64,000 nucleotides of DNA from CAVRXZ01 sp963773035 (GTDB taxonomy: Bacteria > Acidobacteriota > Vicinamibacteria > Vicinamibacterales > CAVVIG01). The translations under genes and the position numbers were made by a program. The notes under the pieces are model-generated. The model searched no databases and was not told where the DNA came from. It saw nothing but the letters and a program-made list of their open reading frames with translations. Shown in pieces: positions 15,822 to 24,076 of this stretch (its first letter is position 1; every line of letters starts with the position of its first letter). The stretch covers positions 310,001-374,000 of the forward strand of contig CAVYZX010000038.1 of NCBI GenBank assembly GCA_963773035.1, in the 5' to 3' direction.

Positions 15822-16739
15822 CTACCAGCCGGCGCCTCGACTCGCCTTTGGCAGCTTGATGCGCCCGGCTGGATCGACGATCGCCACGAGCGTGTGGCGG
15901 ATACGATCCTGGTAAGCCGTCGGGCCAATGCCGATTCCACGGACCGACGGCGATTCGCCGGGACGCGTGTCCGGCGTCACGTGATATTCCACGGTGCCGA
16001 TGGCGCCGTGGAGCGCGACTTTGAACTCGTCCAGCGTCTTCGTCTTGCCGCGATCGCCCGAGACACGAACCGGGCGCCTGAACTTGAAGTAGATGACGTG
16101 GTTTCCTGCCTTGATTTCGTAGATTTCAGACCAGGACACGTCGGCTTCGGCACGCAAGCCGCCCAGGCAGCCGCCCAGGGCGCGCCACAACCCGATCGCT
16201 TCAGGTCCCGGAAACTCAGGAACTCCCAGGTGGCGTTCGAACGAGCCGGCGGCCTCAGCGAAGCGATAGACTCGAATGCCCGTGGCGCTGAACGCCATGA
16301 GGAAGTAGTCGTGCGCGTCGACGTCGTACAGCGTCGCCGTCCAGACGATGGCGCCGCCGGCGTCGAAGACACGGGCGATTTCTGCGCGAGCGCGATCGCC
16401 GTCTTCGCCGAGCACGACGAGCTGGCGCGCGACCTGCGCGTGCGCGAGCATGTTGTGGCTGTCGATCTCGAGCGCGCGCTCGGCGATGGCGAGCGAACCT
16501 TCGTTGATGTCTGCCAGCGCGTCGCGATAGGGCTCCAACGTGATGTCAAAGGCATCCCACCACTCGGTCCGCGGACGGGTGAGGTTCAACGCCTGGGCCT
16601 CGGTGGTCAAGCGATAGCTGGTTTCACGCAGTTGCGCAGGGTCGCATGTCAGCGTCCTCGTGTCTGAGGACCGGGCCCCGATGGGGGCCGAGGACATCGC
16701 CAACGCCAGACCGACCAGCAGGGAGGACACGCGAGCCAT
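15822..16739 (-). CDS. Exported protein of unknown function
   Basis: A 305-residue secreted protein. I start at the ATG at 16739, which has AGAGGTG just upstream and gives a clean signal peptide (SSLLVGLALAMSSAPIGA). Early residues form TPR-like helices (LADINEGSLAIAERALEI, then HNMLAHAQVARQLVVLGEDG). The later part is beta-rich with YFKFRRPVRVSGDRGKTKTL and a C-terminal HTLVAIVDPAGRIKLPKA. No catalytic motif is recognised. It converges on the cupin gene, ten bases apart. Confidence 0.72.
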   Translation of the reverse strand: MARVSSLLVGLALAMSSAPIGARSSDTRTLTCDPAQLRETSYRLTTEAQALNLTRPRTEWWDAFDITLEPYRDALADINEGSLAIAERALEIDSHNMLAHAQVARQLVVLGEDGDRARAEIARVFDAGGAIVWTATLYDVDAHDYFLMAFSATGIRVYRFAEAAGSFERHLGVPEFPGPEAIGLWRALGGCLGGLRAEADVSWSEIYEIKAGNHVIYFKFRRPVRVSGDRGKTKTLDEFKVALHGAIGTVEYHVTPDTRPGESPSVRGIGIGPTAYQDRIRHTLVAIVDPAGRIKLPKASRGAGW

Positions 16740-16833
16740 GACAGCACCTCTAGCTCGTCTTATCGGCAAGTGACGTATCGCACAAAGCTGTAATCGGGTC
16801 TAACGCGGACGGCGAATTACAATCCAGCTACAT

Positions 16834-17832
16834 ATGCCAACGAACAAGCAATGGCGGCTCGCAAGCCGTCCGTCCGGCTGGGTCCGCGCGGAAAACTTCA
16901 GACTGGTCGAGACGGCCCTGCCCGAACCGAAGGACGGCGAAGCCCTGGTCGAGAACTTGTGGTTGTCGCTCGACCCGTACATGCGCGGCCGCATGAGCGA
17001 CGCGAAGAGTTACGTGAAGGGTCTCGAGATTGGCGACGTCATCGGCGGTCAAACCGTCGGCCGAGTGCTCGAGTCCCGTGCGGCTGGTCTTGAGTCCGGA
17101 AACACCGTGTTGACGCAGCTCGGCTGGCAACTCTATGGGTGTGCGAAGGGCGAGCATCTGACGAAGGTGGACGGATCACGGATTCCACTTACGTATTATC
17201 TCGGCATGCTGGGCATGCCAGGGATGACGGCCTACTTTGGCCTGAAGGAGATCGGCCGACCGAAAGCAGGTGAGACGGTCGTCGTTTCGGCGGCGTCCGG
17301 CGCCGTCGGCAGCGTCGTCGGGCAGCTGGCCAAGATGGGCGATTGCCGCGCCGTCGGAATCGCAGGAGGTCCCAAGAAGTGCGACTACGTGGTCAACGAG
17401 CTTGGCCTCGACTCCTGCGTTGACTACAAGGATCAGAATTTCGAGCGTGCGTTGAAACAGGCCTGCGCCAGCGGCGTCGATGTCTACTTCGACAACGTTG
17501 GCGGCCCCGTGCTCGACGCCGTCCTCCCGCTGATGAACCTCGCGTCACGTCTGGTGGTATGTGGCACCATCGCCGACTACAACGCCAATGAGCCTTACGC
17601 CGTGAGGAATTGGCGGTCCATTCTGGTCAACCGGATTCACGTTCAGGGCATGATCGTGCTCGATTGGACGAATCGGTACGGCGAGGCGCTGCAAGCGTTG
17701 GTCGCGGCATACGCGCAGGGACGGCTGAAGACACGGGAGTCCGTCATCGAAGGCATCGAGAACGCGCCGCAGGGTCTGATCGGTCTGCTGAAGGGAGAGA
17801 ACTTCGGCAAGCAGTTAGTCAAGCTTGCTTGA
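16834..17832 (+). CDS. NADP-dependent oxidoreductase, CurA-like (MDR superfamily)
   Basis: A 332-residue zinc-independent medium-chain dehydrogenase/reductase, like the NADPH-dependent curcumin/alkenal reductases that reduce activated double bonds. Family signs are LSLDPYMRGRMSD near the N-terminus, LGMLGMPGMTAYFGL, the dinucleotide motif VVVSAASGAVGSVVGQLAK, VYFDNVGGPVLDAVLPLM and CGTIADYN. It is cytosolic with no signal sequence. The likely role is detoxification of reactive enones or aldehydes. It stands alone, followed by a palindrome repeat. Confidence 0.92.
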   Translation: MPTNKQWRLASRPSGWVRAENFRLVETALPEPKDGEALVENLWLSLDPYMRGRMSDAKSYVKGLEIGDVIGGQTVGRVLESRAAGLESGNTVLTQLGWQLYGCAKGEHLTKVDGSRIPLTYYLGMLGMPGMTAYFGLKEIGRPKAGETVVVSAASGAVGSVVGQLAKMGDCRAVGIAGGPKKCDYVVNELGLDSCVDYKDQNFERALKQACASGVDVYFDNVGGPVLDAVLPLMNLASRLVVCGTIADYNANEPYAVRNWRSILVNRIHVQGMIVLDWTNRYGEALQALVAAYAQGRLKTRESVIEGIENAPQGLIGLLKGENFGKQLVKLA

Positions 17833-17856
17833 CCGTCAGGTCATAAGCCGATTGAT

Positions 17857-17876
17857 CTTCCGGCTGAAGCCGGAAG
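17857..17876 (+). repeat. GGCT-NN-AGCC palindrome family, copy 2
   Basis: CTTCCGGCT, GA, AGCCGGAAG, followed by CCAC. It lies 25 bases after the CurA-like stop and could act as a terminator hairpin. It has the same design as copy 1 but different outer arms (CTTCC/GGAAG). Confidence 0.8.
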
Positions 17877-17923
17877 CCACACGTGCAGATGCCCAAGTGT
17901 CCTTAGACGCCCATTGAACGCGC

Positions 17924-18358
17924 ATGCTCTCGAAACTCCTGCTGGCCTGGTGCCTGATGGCGTTGTGCGTGGTGATTCACGCGTCGGCCGTGACGTCGGC
18001 CATGCAGTGGGTCCGTCGTCACCCAGCCAAGTCCCAACAATTCTGGGTCTGGACATGGCTCTTCGTTCGCGTTGCTGGCTGGATGATTCTCTTCCACCTC
18101 ATTGAAATTTTCGTCTGGGCCTTGTCATATGTGTGGCTGCGCGCCATGCCCGACGTACAATCTGCGCTGTACTTCAGCGTCGTGACTTACACGACGACCG
18201 GCTACGGCGACCTTGTGTTACCACAAGAGTGGCAAATGTTGGGGGGAGTTGAGGCTCTCACCGGCATCCTGATGTGCGGGCTGTCCACGGGTTTCTTTTT
18301 CGTGGTCGTCAGCCGGATGTTCGAGCCGAGGATACGCTCGGCCGATCCCAGAGAATGA
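17924..18358 (+). CDS. Two-TM potassium channel family protein
   Basis: A 144-residue inner-membrane protein. Membrane segments lie near residues 4-25, 45-70 and 105-130. The selectivity filter TTTGYGD is at 90-96, just before the last helix, as in K+ channels. There is no RCK or nucleotide-binding domain, so this is a minimal pore. The stop overlaps the start of the Ca2+/H+ antiporter gene in ATGA, so both ion-transport proteins are made together. Confidence 0.88.
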   Translation: MLSKLLLAWCLMALCVVIHASAVTSAMQWVRRHPAKSQQFWVWTWLFVRVAGWMILFHLIEIFVWALSYVWLRAMPDVQSALYFSVVTYTTTGYGDLVLPQEWQMLGGVEALTGILMCGLSTGFFFVVVSRMFEPRIRSADPRE

Positions 18359-19452
18359 CGGCGCTGCTCGGAGAACTTCGTCGCAATCCGCTGCTGTGGC
18401 TGGTAGCGTTCGTGCCCGTCGTATTCTTCGCGAAGGCACTGGCGCCGGAGGCGCACGCGCTGCTCTTCGCCTTGTCGATCCTGGCCATCGTGCCGCTCGC
18501 CGCGCTGCTCAGCCACGCCACCGAATCGGTGGCGGCAAAAACCGGTGATACTGTCGGCGGGCTGCTCAACGCCACTCTGGGCAACCTGACAGAACTGATC
18601 ATTGCGCTGTCCGCGTTGGGCGCCGGTCAGTACATGCTCGTCAAGGCGTCTATCGCCGGCGCCATCGTCACCAACACCTTGTTCATGTTGGGCGCATCGT
18701 TTCTTCTGGGAGGGTTGAAGCATCACGTCCAGGAGTTCAACCGCATCAGTGCGAGGCTGCAGGCGAGTCTGTTGTTCCTGGCCACGATCGCGTTGTTGAT
18801 TCCGTCGGCCGTCAGGGCAGCAGATGCAGGGCCGACGGTGGTTTTCACCCAGCAACTGAGCGTGGGATTGTCCCTCTTACTCCTCGCCGCTTATGGGCTC
18901 GGAATGGTGTTTTCGCTCAAGTCACATCGGGAGTTGTTCGCCGCTGCGGCGCACTCGACGGACGAGGAGAAGCCCTGGCCGATCGGGCTGGCGACGGCGA
19001 CGCTTGCCGGTGTGACACTGCTCATCGCGCTCGTGAGCGAAGTGTTCGTGGAATCGGTGCAGCAAGCGGCCACGACTTTCGGGATGACTCCGGCGTTCGT
19101 GGGCTTTATCGTGGTTGCGCTGGTGGGCGGTGCGGCAGAAATGACGTCGGCGTTCTCCGGCGCCCGCAAGAATCGCTTGGACCTCAGCGTGGGCATCGCA
19201 CTGGGCAGCGCTGCCCAAATCGCGTTGTTCGTGGCGCCCGTCCTCGTGCTGCTCAGTTACGTCATTGGGCCCACGCCGATGGACTTGCGATTCTGGCCGG
19301 GGGCGGTGGTCATGATCCTCATTGCGACGTTCACCGCGTCACTGGTGACCAACAGCGGGCGGTCGGCATGGTTCGTCGGCGTGCTGGTCTTGATCGTCTA
19401 CTTGATTTTTGCCCTGACGCTCTATCTCTTGCCGCCCCTGGCTGAACGATGA
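18355..19452 (+). CDS. Calcium/proton (cation) antiporter, CaCA family
   Basis: A 365-residue inner-membrane antiporter that exports Ca2+ or other cations against protons. The start is the ATG within the ATGA overlap at 18355. There are about eleven hydrophobic segments. The two inverted alpha-repeats carry the ion-binding motifs GGLLNATLGNLTELIIAL and GGAAEMTSAFSGARKNRLDL. An acidic/charged loop (HSTDEEKPWPIG) lies between the halves. Coupling to a K+ channel gene could allow charge compensation, which is inference. The family call is firm. Confidence 0.92.
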   Translation: MTALLGELRRNPLLWLVAFVPVVFFAKALAPEAHALLFALSILAIVPLAALLSHATESVAAKTGDTVGGLLNATLGNLTELIIALSALGAGQYMLVKASIAGAIVTNTLFMLGASFLLGGLKHHVQEFNRISARLQASLLFLATIALLIPSAVRAADAGPTVVFTQQLSVGLSLLLLAAYGLGMVFSLKSHRELFAAAAHSTDEEKPWPIGLATATLAGVTLLIALVSEVFVESVQQAATTFGMTPAFVGFIVVALVGGAAEMTSAFSGARKNRLDLSVGIALGSAAQIALFVAPVLVLLSYVIGPTPMDLRFWPGAVVMILIATFTASLVTNSGRSAWFVGVLVLIVYLIFALTLYLLPPLAER

Positions 19453-19456
19453 CGCC

Positions 19457-20164
19457 TTACTTGCAGCTCTCGATCTCCTGATAAAGTCGGTTGGACAGAT
19501 CGATTTCCGAAGCCTTCAACCGGTGCACCTGATTCTTCTCCACCGTGAACCGAACGTTGAAGCCCTGCTTCTTCATCTCGTCGGCTTGCCGCTGCATGGA
19601 TGTCATCCAGCCGCTATCCTGATCGCCGACGTGCATGAAGATGCACATGGACTTGAGCACGGACATCTTGCCGACATCGGGGCCGTCCAACAATCCTGGA
19701 TAGCCGGTCAACGTGCCGACGTATTGGGGGTACCACGCGGCGACATGGAACGCGCTGAGGCCGCCGTTCGAGTGACCGGCTACGTGAAACTTTCCGCCCT
19801 TCACCTTGTAGTCGCGCAGAAGCTGCTCCAGGAATTCCGGGAAGACGCGGTCGGCGCCTTCGAAGAAGAGGCTTCCGTCAGGCGTCCCGGGGCTGACCAG
19901 GATGTAGCCGCGGCGCTCGCCCTCCTTGCGCCAGTCCGATTCGAGCGTGTTCGCGGCCATCTGAAGAGTTTGAGGCCCGCCGGTGAAGACGAGCACCGTC
20001 GGATACGTCCGCGTCGCGTCGTAGCCGTCGGGAAGCACGACCTTGTAGGTGAGCTTCAAGCCGCCAAACGTCCCGCTCTTCTCGATGAGCTCGGCACCTG
20101 CGGGGATAGAGGTACCGGTTACCATCAAGATCGTGACCGCTGCTGAAACAAAGATTCTCTGCAT
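19457..20164 (-). CDS. Exported alpha/beta hydrolase (esterase-like)
   Basis: A 235-residue secreted hydrolase with a signal peptide (VSAAVTILMVTGTSIPAGA). The nucleophile elbow is GHSNGG in KFHVAGHSNGGLSAFHVA. The oxyanion/first strand region is YPTVLVFTGGPQ, and the likely acid and His are in HVGDQDSGWM and KNQVHRLKAS. It resembles PHB-depolymerase/feruloyl-esterase-type enzymes, but the substrate is not known. It converges with the antiporter gene at a four-base gap and lies 28 bases downstream of the molybdenum hydroxylase on the same strand. Confidence 0.82.
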   Translation of the reverse strand: MQRIFVSAAVTILMVTGTSIPAGAELIEKSGTFGGLKLTYKVVLPDGYDATRTYPTVLVFTGGPQTLQMAANTLESDWRKEGERRGYILVSPGTPDGSLFFEGADRVFPEFLEQLLRDYKVKGGKFHVAGHSNGGLSAFHVAAWYPQYVGTLTGYPGLLDGPDVGKMSVLKSMCIFMHVGDQDSGWMTSMQRQADEMKKQGFNVRFTVEKNQVHRLKASEIDLSNRLYQEIESCK

Positions 20165-20192
20165 AGGTGTCTCGTGAGTCGTTCTGGCGAGT

Positions 20193-22646
20193 TCAGACGT
20201 GGGCTTTCAGTGGCTCGTGCATCGGGCGGCCGTTCTCGAGCGCCATCAGGATGACGTCCGCCGTCACCGGCGAGCGGCGGAACACTTCGTCGCCCACGGC
20301 ATCGGCAATCGCGTTCAGCACCGCGCCGTAACCGGCGCCGACCGGCGGTTCGCCCACCCCACGTGCGCCAACCGGTGTTTCCGGATCCGCCATATCCAAT
20401 GCGGTCGTCTGCATCGTCTCTGGAATATCGAGGATCGTCAGCGGCCTGTTGTAGTGGAACCGGCGGGCCAGTGAGACTCCGTATTGCGGATCGACCACCG
20501 ACTTCTGAAACAGCGCGTGCGCAATCCCGAGGTTGAGGCCGCCCCGGATTTGCGCGAGGAGGCTCCGCGGATGAATCACCGTTCCTACGTCGCCGACGCC
20601 GAGCATGTCGACGAGCCTGACGTTGCCTGTTTCGACGTCCACTTCGACCTCGGCGAACCCGATCACGAACGAATAGGTGGCGCCATCACGTGGATGGTTG
20701 TCTTTGGCGACGCCCATCAGGCCGAGACCGGCCAGAGCTGCCGCCGATCGCTTGGTCATGGCATTGATGTCTTCCGGAACCTCGTGGCCGTCGTACCTGC
20801 CGCCCAGCTCGATGGCGCGTTTGGCAGCCTCCGCGTAAGTCATGCCGCGGCCCGGGGCGCCACGACGGTACACACGCTGGCCGCCGATCTCGAAGTCTTC
20901 AGGTGAGCCGCCGAGGTCATGCGCCGCAATCTCCCGCAGCTTGCGCTTCGCATCCATCGCGCCCGCGTAGTTCGCGCGCGTCATCGCATGGGTCGTCTGG
21001 CTGCCGACCGAGAGACACGTCCACGGCAGATGCTTGCCCGTGTCGCCCCAGATCACCTCGACGTTCTGCCACGGCATGTCGAGGACTTCAGCCGCGACAC
21101 GCGCCAGATCCATCACGGAGTGTGTGCCGAGATTGCCGACCCCCGACTGTACGTAGAGCCGGCCGTCGGGCCGGATCGTCATGATGCTGTCCCATCCGAC
21201 TGAGCCTGCGCCGTGCGGTCCGATAGTGACGCCAACGCCGCGCACCTTCGATCCCTGGCGCTGGCCGGCGCGCGCCTTTCGATCGTTCCAGTTGAACAGC
21301 GCTGCCCCTCGATCCAGCGCTTCTCTGACAAACGCGCTGGTGACGTGATTCCGTTGGCCGTTCTGCCCCGCGGGCCCGAACAGGGCCTTGCCCGCCGGCG
21401 CATTGATCTTGCGAATTTCGACTTGATCGACTCCAAGCTTGCGGGCGGCCTTGCTGACGACCGGATCGATGATGCCGTTCGCCTGCATCGGTCCAGGCGA
21501 GCGCTGCTGCGATCGGGGCGGGGTGTTGGTCAACACGTTCACCGCCCGCCACCGCATCGCGGGCGGCTGGTAGATGAGCGACGCCGCGAGGCCGGCTGAG
21601 CGATGGTCGCCCAACGGGCCATAGGCGCCCGTGTCTTGAACGATGAAGAGGTCGAGCGCGGTGATGCGTCCGTTTTGCGCGAACCCCACCTTCACGCGTC
21701 CGGTCATGTTGGTGCGCGCGCGCCCGATGTAGCCCTCCTCCTCGCGGCTGATCCGCATCATGACCGGCGCATTTGCCTTGCGGGACAACAGCGCAGGTAT
21801 GGCCATCGACACGGCGCCGCCGCCTTTGCTCCCGAATCCGCCGCCCGTGTATTGGCAGATGAGCACGACTTGTGACGGATCGATGCCGACCCACCGCGCG
21901 ATGTTGCCTTGCGTCTGGGCCACGCTCTGCGTGGAGGCATGGATGAACAGCTTGCCGTTTTGCCAATACGCCATCGCGCTGCGCGTTTCCATCGGGTGAT
22001 GGCCGGTCGACTGCACGACGAACGTCTCGTCCAACACGAGTGCCGCGGCCTTGAATCCAGCTTCCAGGTCGCCGTATGCCCACTCTTCGAGCGGAGCGCC
22101 CATCGGCAGGCGTCCGTTCTTGGCCTCGGCAAAGTCTGCCTCGGTCCACTTAATCGTTTGGAGTGGGGGAGCCGCCGGTGGCCCGGGAGGACCTTGTCCG
22201 GGTGGAGGCGGAGGTCCCCACGCATTGCCGTCGAGTCGGGCATTCGGGCCGTCGGGCCTCAGGCTCTCGAGAGGATCGGTGACGAACGGAAGCAGCTCGA
22301 GGTCGATCTCGATCCGCTCGACCGCCTCCGTGGCAGTCGGCTCGTCCACGGCGGCGACGGCGAGGATCGGCTCGCCCTGGTAGCGCGGCTCGTTGGTGAG
22401 CGCTCGTTCGGCGCCGCCTGGCAGCTCGGGCAAGTCGTCAGCCGTGAGGATCGCCTTCACACCCGGCATCGCCAGCGCCTGGCTTGTATCGATGCCTCGC
22501 ACGCGCGCGTGTGGCATCGGGCTGAGCAAGAGCTTCGCGAACAGCATGCCCTCGGCGCGAAAGTCTTCGGCGTATTTCGCGCGCCCGGTCACCTTGGCGA
22601 TCTGATCTGCAGGCGTGTAGTTCTGGCCGATGTATTTGCCAGCCAT
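20193..22646 (-). CDS. Xanthine dehydrogenase family protein, molybdopterin-binding large subunit
   Basis: An 817-residue molybdenum hydroxylase large subunit (CoxL/XdhA-like). The N-terminal aldehyde-oxidase domain starts KVTGRAKYAEDFRAEGMLFA, and the cofactor domains include QYTGGGFGSKGGG and the C-terminal PVGARGVGEPPVGAGYGAVL, which carries the catalytic Glu. A Pro/Gly-rich insert (around residues 150-170) is unusual. GGAGAA precedes the ATG. Enzymes of this type need a 2Fe-2S subunit and often an FAD subunit, and neither is adjacent or anywhere in this window. The protein lacks a twin-arginine signal and looks cytosolic. Confidence 0.93.
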   Translation of the reverse strand: MAGKYIGQNYTPADQIAKVTGRAKYAEDFRAEGMLFAKLLLSPMPHARVRGIDTSQALAMPGVKAILTADDLPELPGGAERALTNEPRYQGEPILAVAAVDEPTATEAVERIEIDLELLPFVTDPLESLRPDGPNARLDGNAWGPPPPPGQGPPGPPAAPPLQTIKWTEADFAEAKNGRLPMGAPLEEWAYGDLEAGFKAAALVLDETFVVQSTGHHPMETRSAMAYWQNGKLFIHASTQSVAQTQGNIARWVGIDPSQVVLICQYTGGGFGSKGGGAVSMAIPALLSRKANAPVMMRISREEEGYIGRARTNMTGRVKVGFAQNGRITALDLFIVQDTGAYGPLGDHRSAGLAASLIYQPPAMRWRAVNVLTNTPPRSQQRSPGPMQANGIIDPVVSKAARKLGVDQVEIRKINAPAGKALFGPAGQNGQRNHVTSAFVREALDRGAALFNWNDRKARAGQRQGSKVRGVGVTIGPHGAGSVGWDSIMTIRPDGRLYVQSGVGNLGTHSVMDLARVAAEVLDMPWQNVEVIWGDTGKHLPWTCLSVGSQTTHAMTRANYAGAMDAKRKLREIAAHDLGGSPEDFEIGGQRVYRRGAPGRGMTYAEAAKRAIELGGRYDGHEVPEDINAMTKRSAAALAGLGLMGVAKDNHPRDGATYSFVIGFAEVEVDVETGNVRLVDMLGVGDVGTVIHPRSLLAQIRGGLNLGIAHALFQKSVVDPQYGVSLARRFHYNRPLTILDIPETMQTTALDMADPETPVGARGVGEPPVGAGYGAVLNAIADAVGDEVFRRSPVTADVILMALENGRPMHEPLKAHV

Positions 22647-22768
22647 CTACGCTTCTCCCAGCACTGAGCGCCAGGCATGAACGGCGTGAGCCTGGACCAA
22701 TGCTAGGCCCGACTCTAGACCTGGGCTGTGGCGCTGTCAACGGAGCAAGGCGGGCTCGGTGAACGCTC

Positions 22769-23416
22769 TCAGTTGGTCGCGAAACAGTAGAGCATGCCGG
22801 CGCCGCCAGTCGGGGCGAGTTGCTCGATGCCGCAGCCTTGTGACGGGTGGATCGCGTTCCACGAGTTCACGCCGGGGTTTCGCCCCAGGCGATCGGCGTG
22901 GCCGAGCATCGCTTTCGCGGAGGCGTCGCCGACCGTCCAATCCTTGCAGGTGTCCGCGTTCTTCGTGCCGTCCTCATTGGTCCCTGTCAAGATGTCGTGC
23001 TGCAACGGCTGCGCGACGGGCGCAGGCGGGTTGCCCGCCAGGTAGTTCGGTGCAGTGCCCTTTTCCGTCAGCGCCGTCGACGCCGAAATCTTGTTGTTCG
23101 GGCTGTGCAGGTCGGCGACGTTCGCCGCGATTTGCTGGCCCTTGGAGTTGGACCAGGGGCCGTTGCCGATCCGGCTCTTCGCGTCGACCGTGCTCGTGCT
23201 CAAGTACGCGTGCCATGTCTTGCTGCCAGCGCCAGCCGCCTGCGCCAGCGATTGACACACCGCGTCCGCCCCGGCCAGGCCGCCGAGGTTGCCGCCCTTC
23301 GGGTTCGAGCTCGTGACGAAGAAACTCATGTTCGCCGCCGGGCTCTGTGCGACCGCGTTGTAGACCGCACCGAGTGTGAGCGCCGCCATTACCGCCACCA
23401 GAAGTCTCTTGTTCAT
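22769..23416 (-). CDS. Exported DUF1554/C-type-lectin-fold-like protein
   Basis: A 215-residue secreted protein. GAGGAG lies ahead of ATG 23416, and the signal peptide is LLVAVMAALTLGAVYNAVAQ. The mature sequence opens FFVTSSNPKGGNLGGLAGAD, then CQSLAQAAGAGSKTWHAYLS, the pattern of the DUF1554/endostatin-like lectin fold. Cysteines are spaced for disulfides (CQSL, TCKDW, GCGIE and CFATN). It may bind carbohydrate or act as an extracellular binding module. No enzyme motif is visible. Confidence 0.78.
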   Translation of the reverse strand: MNKRLLVAVMAALTLGAVYNAVAQSPAANMSFFVTSSNPKGGNLGGLAGADAVCQSLAQAAGAGSKTWHAYLSTSTVDAKSRIGNGPWSNSKGQQIAANVADLHSPNNKISASTALTEKGTAPNYLAGNPPAPVAQPLQHDILTGTNEDGTKNADTCKDWTVGDASAKAMLGHADRLGRNPGVNSWNAIHPSQGCGIEQLAPTGGAGMLYCFATN

Positions 23417-23523
23417 CGATCGCTGCTCCTCTTCTTTCGGTTGGAAGCTCGATTCAGAAACGTGTTCCCGCGTTCAACCGTCTGTCAAGACCGACACGCA
23501 CGCAGCGCTGGCGCAAAGGTTCT

Positions 23524-24051
23524 CTACCTGTCAGGCTGAATCGAGGCTAGAAGCGCATTGAAGTTCTTCTCATGCCTGGCAATTGTTTTCGAAGGGCCCG
23601 TGAGTTTGAAGAACACCGTGCCACCTGGGCCTTCGACAATCGCGCCAAGGAGGCGGTAGCCTGGGACTGGCTTTGCCGAACCCGCCACCGGGCCGCCCAT
23701 CCCCGTGTAAGAACCTGAAATGTCGAGGACGACTACAGGCAACCCATGAACCGTGCGTTTTTCGACGTTGGCCGGGGCCGGCTTGCCGTCCGGTCCCTGC
23801 ACTTGTCCCTTCCAGCGCTCGATGTTGGCATCGATGCCACCACCCTGACCGGGGCCAAAGTAGTTCACGATGCATTCCGCGATGCCCTGATCACCCGCGA
23901 CTGGAGCCACTGAGTAGGTTGCAGCCCGCATCGGGCGAGGCGCCCCGGCGTTCCACTCCGCGGGGGCGGTCCACCGGATTCCCCCGGCGGACTCGGCAAG
24001 AAGGCCAACAGAACCGACCACGAGCAAGAATGTCGCGACGCATGCGCGCAT
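23524..24051 (-). CDS. Small exported protein of unknown function
   Basis: A protein of about 175 residues. The frame is open upstream to 24177, but the ATG at 24051 directly precedes a signal peptide (CVATFLLVVGSVGLLAESAG), so I use it. The mature part starts IRWTAPAEWNAG and ends VFFKLTGPSKTIARHEKNFN followed by ALLASI. This pattern recalls PsbP/MOG1-like lipoprotein folds, but I cannot confirm that. It lies just downstream of the NHL-repeat gene on the same strand. Confidence 0.65.
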   Translation of the reverse strand: MRACVATFLLVVGSVGLLAESAGGIRWTAPAEWNAGAPRPMRAATYSVAPVAGDQGIAECIVNYFGPGQGGGIDANIERWKGQVQGPDGKPAPANVEKRTVHGLPVVVLDISGSYTGMGGPVAGSAKPVPGYRLLGAIVEGPGGTVFFKLTGPSKTIARHEKNFNALLASIQPDR

Positions 24052-24076
24052 GCATGGAGTATACATACGCGTCAAT

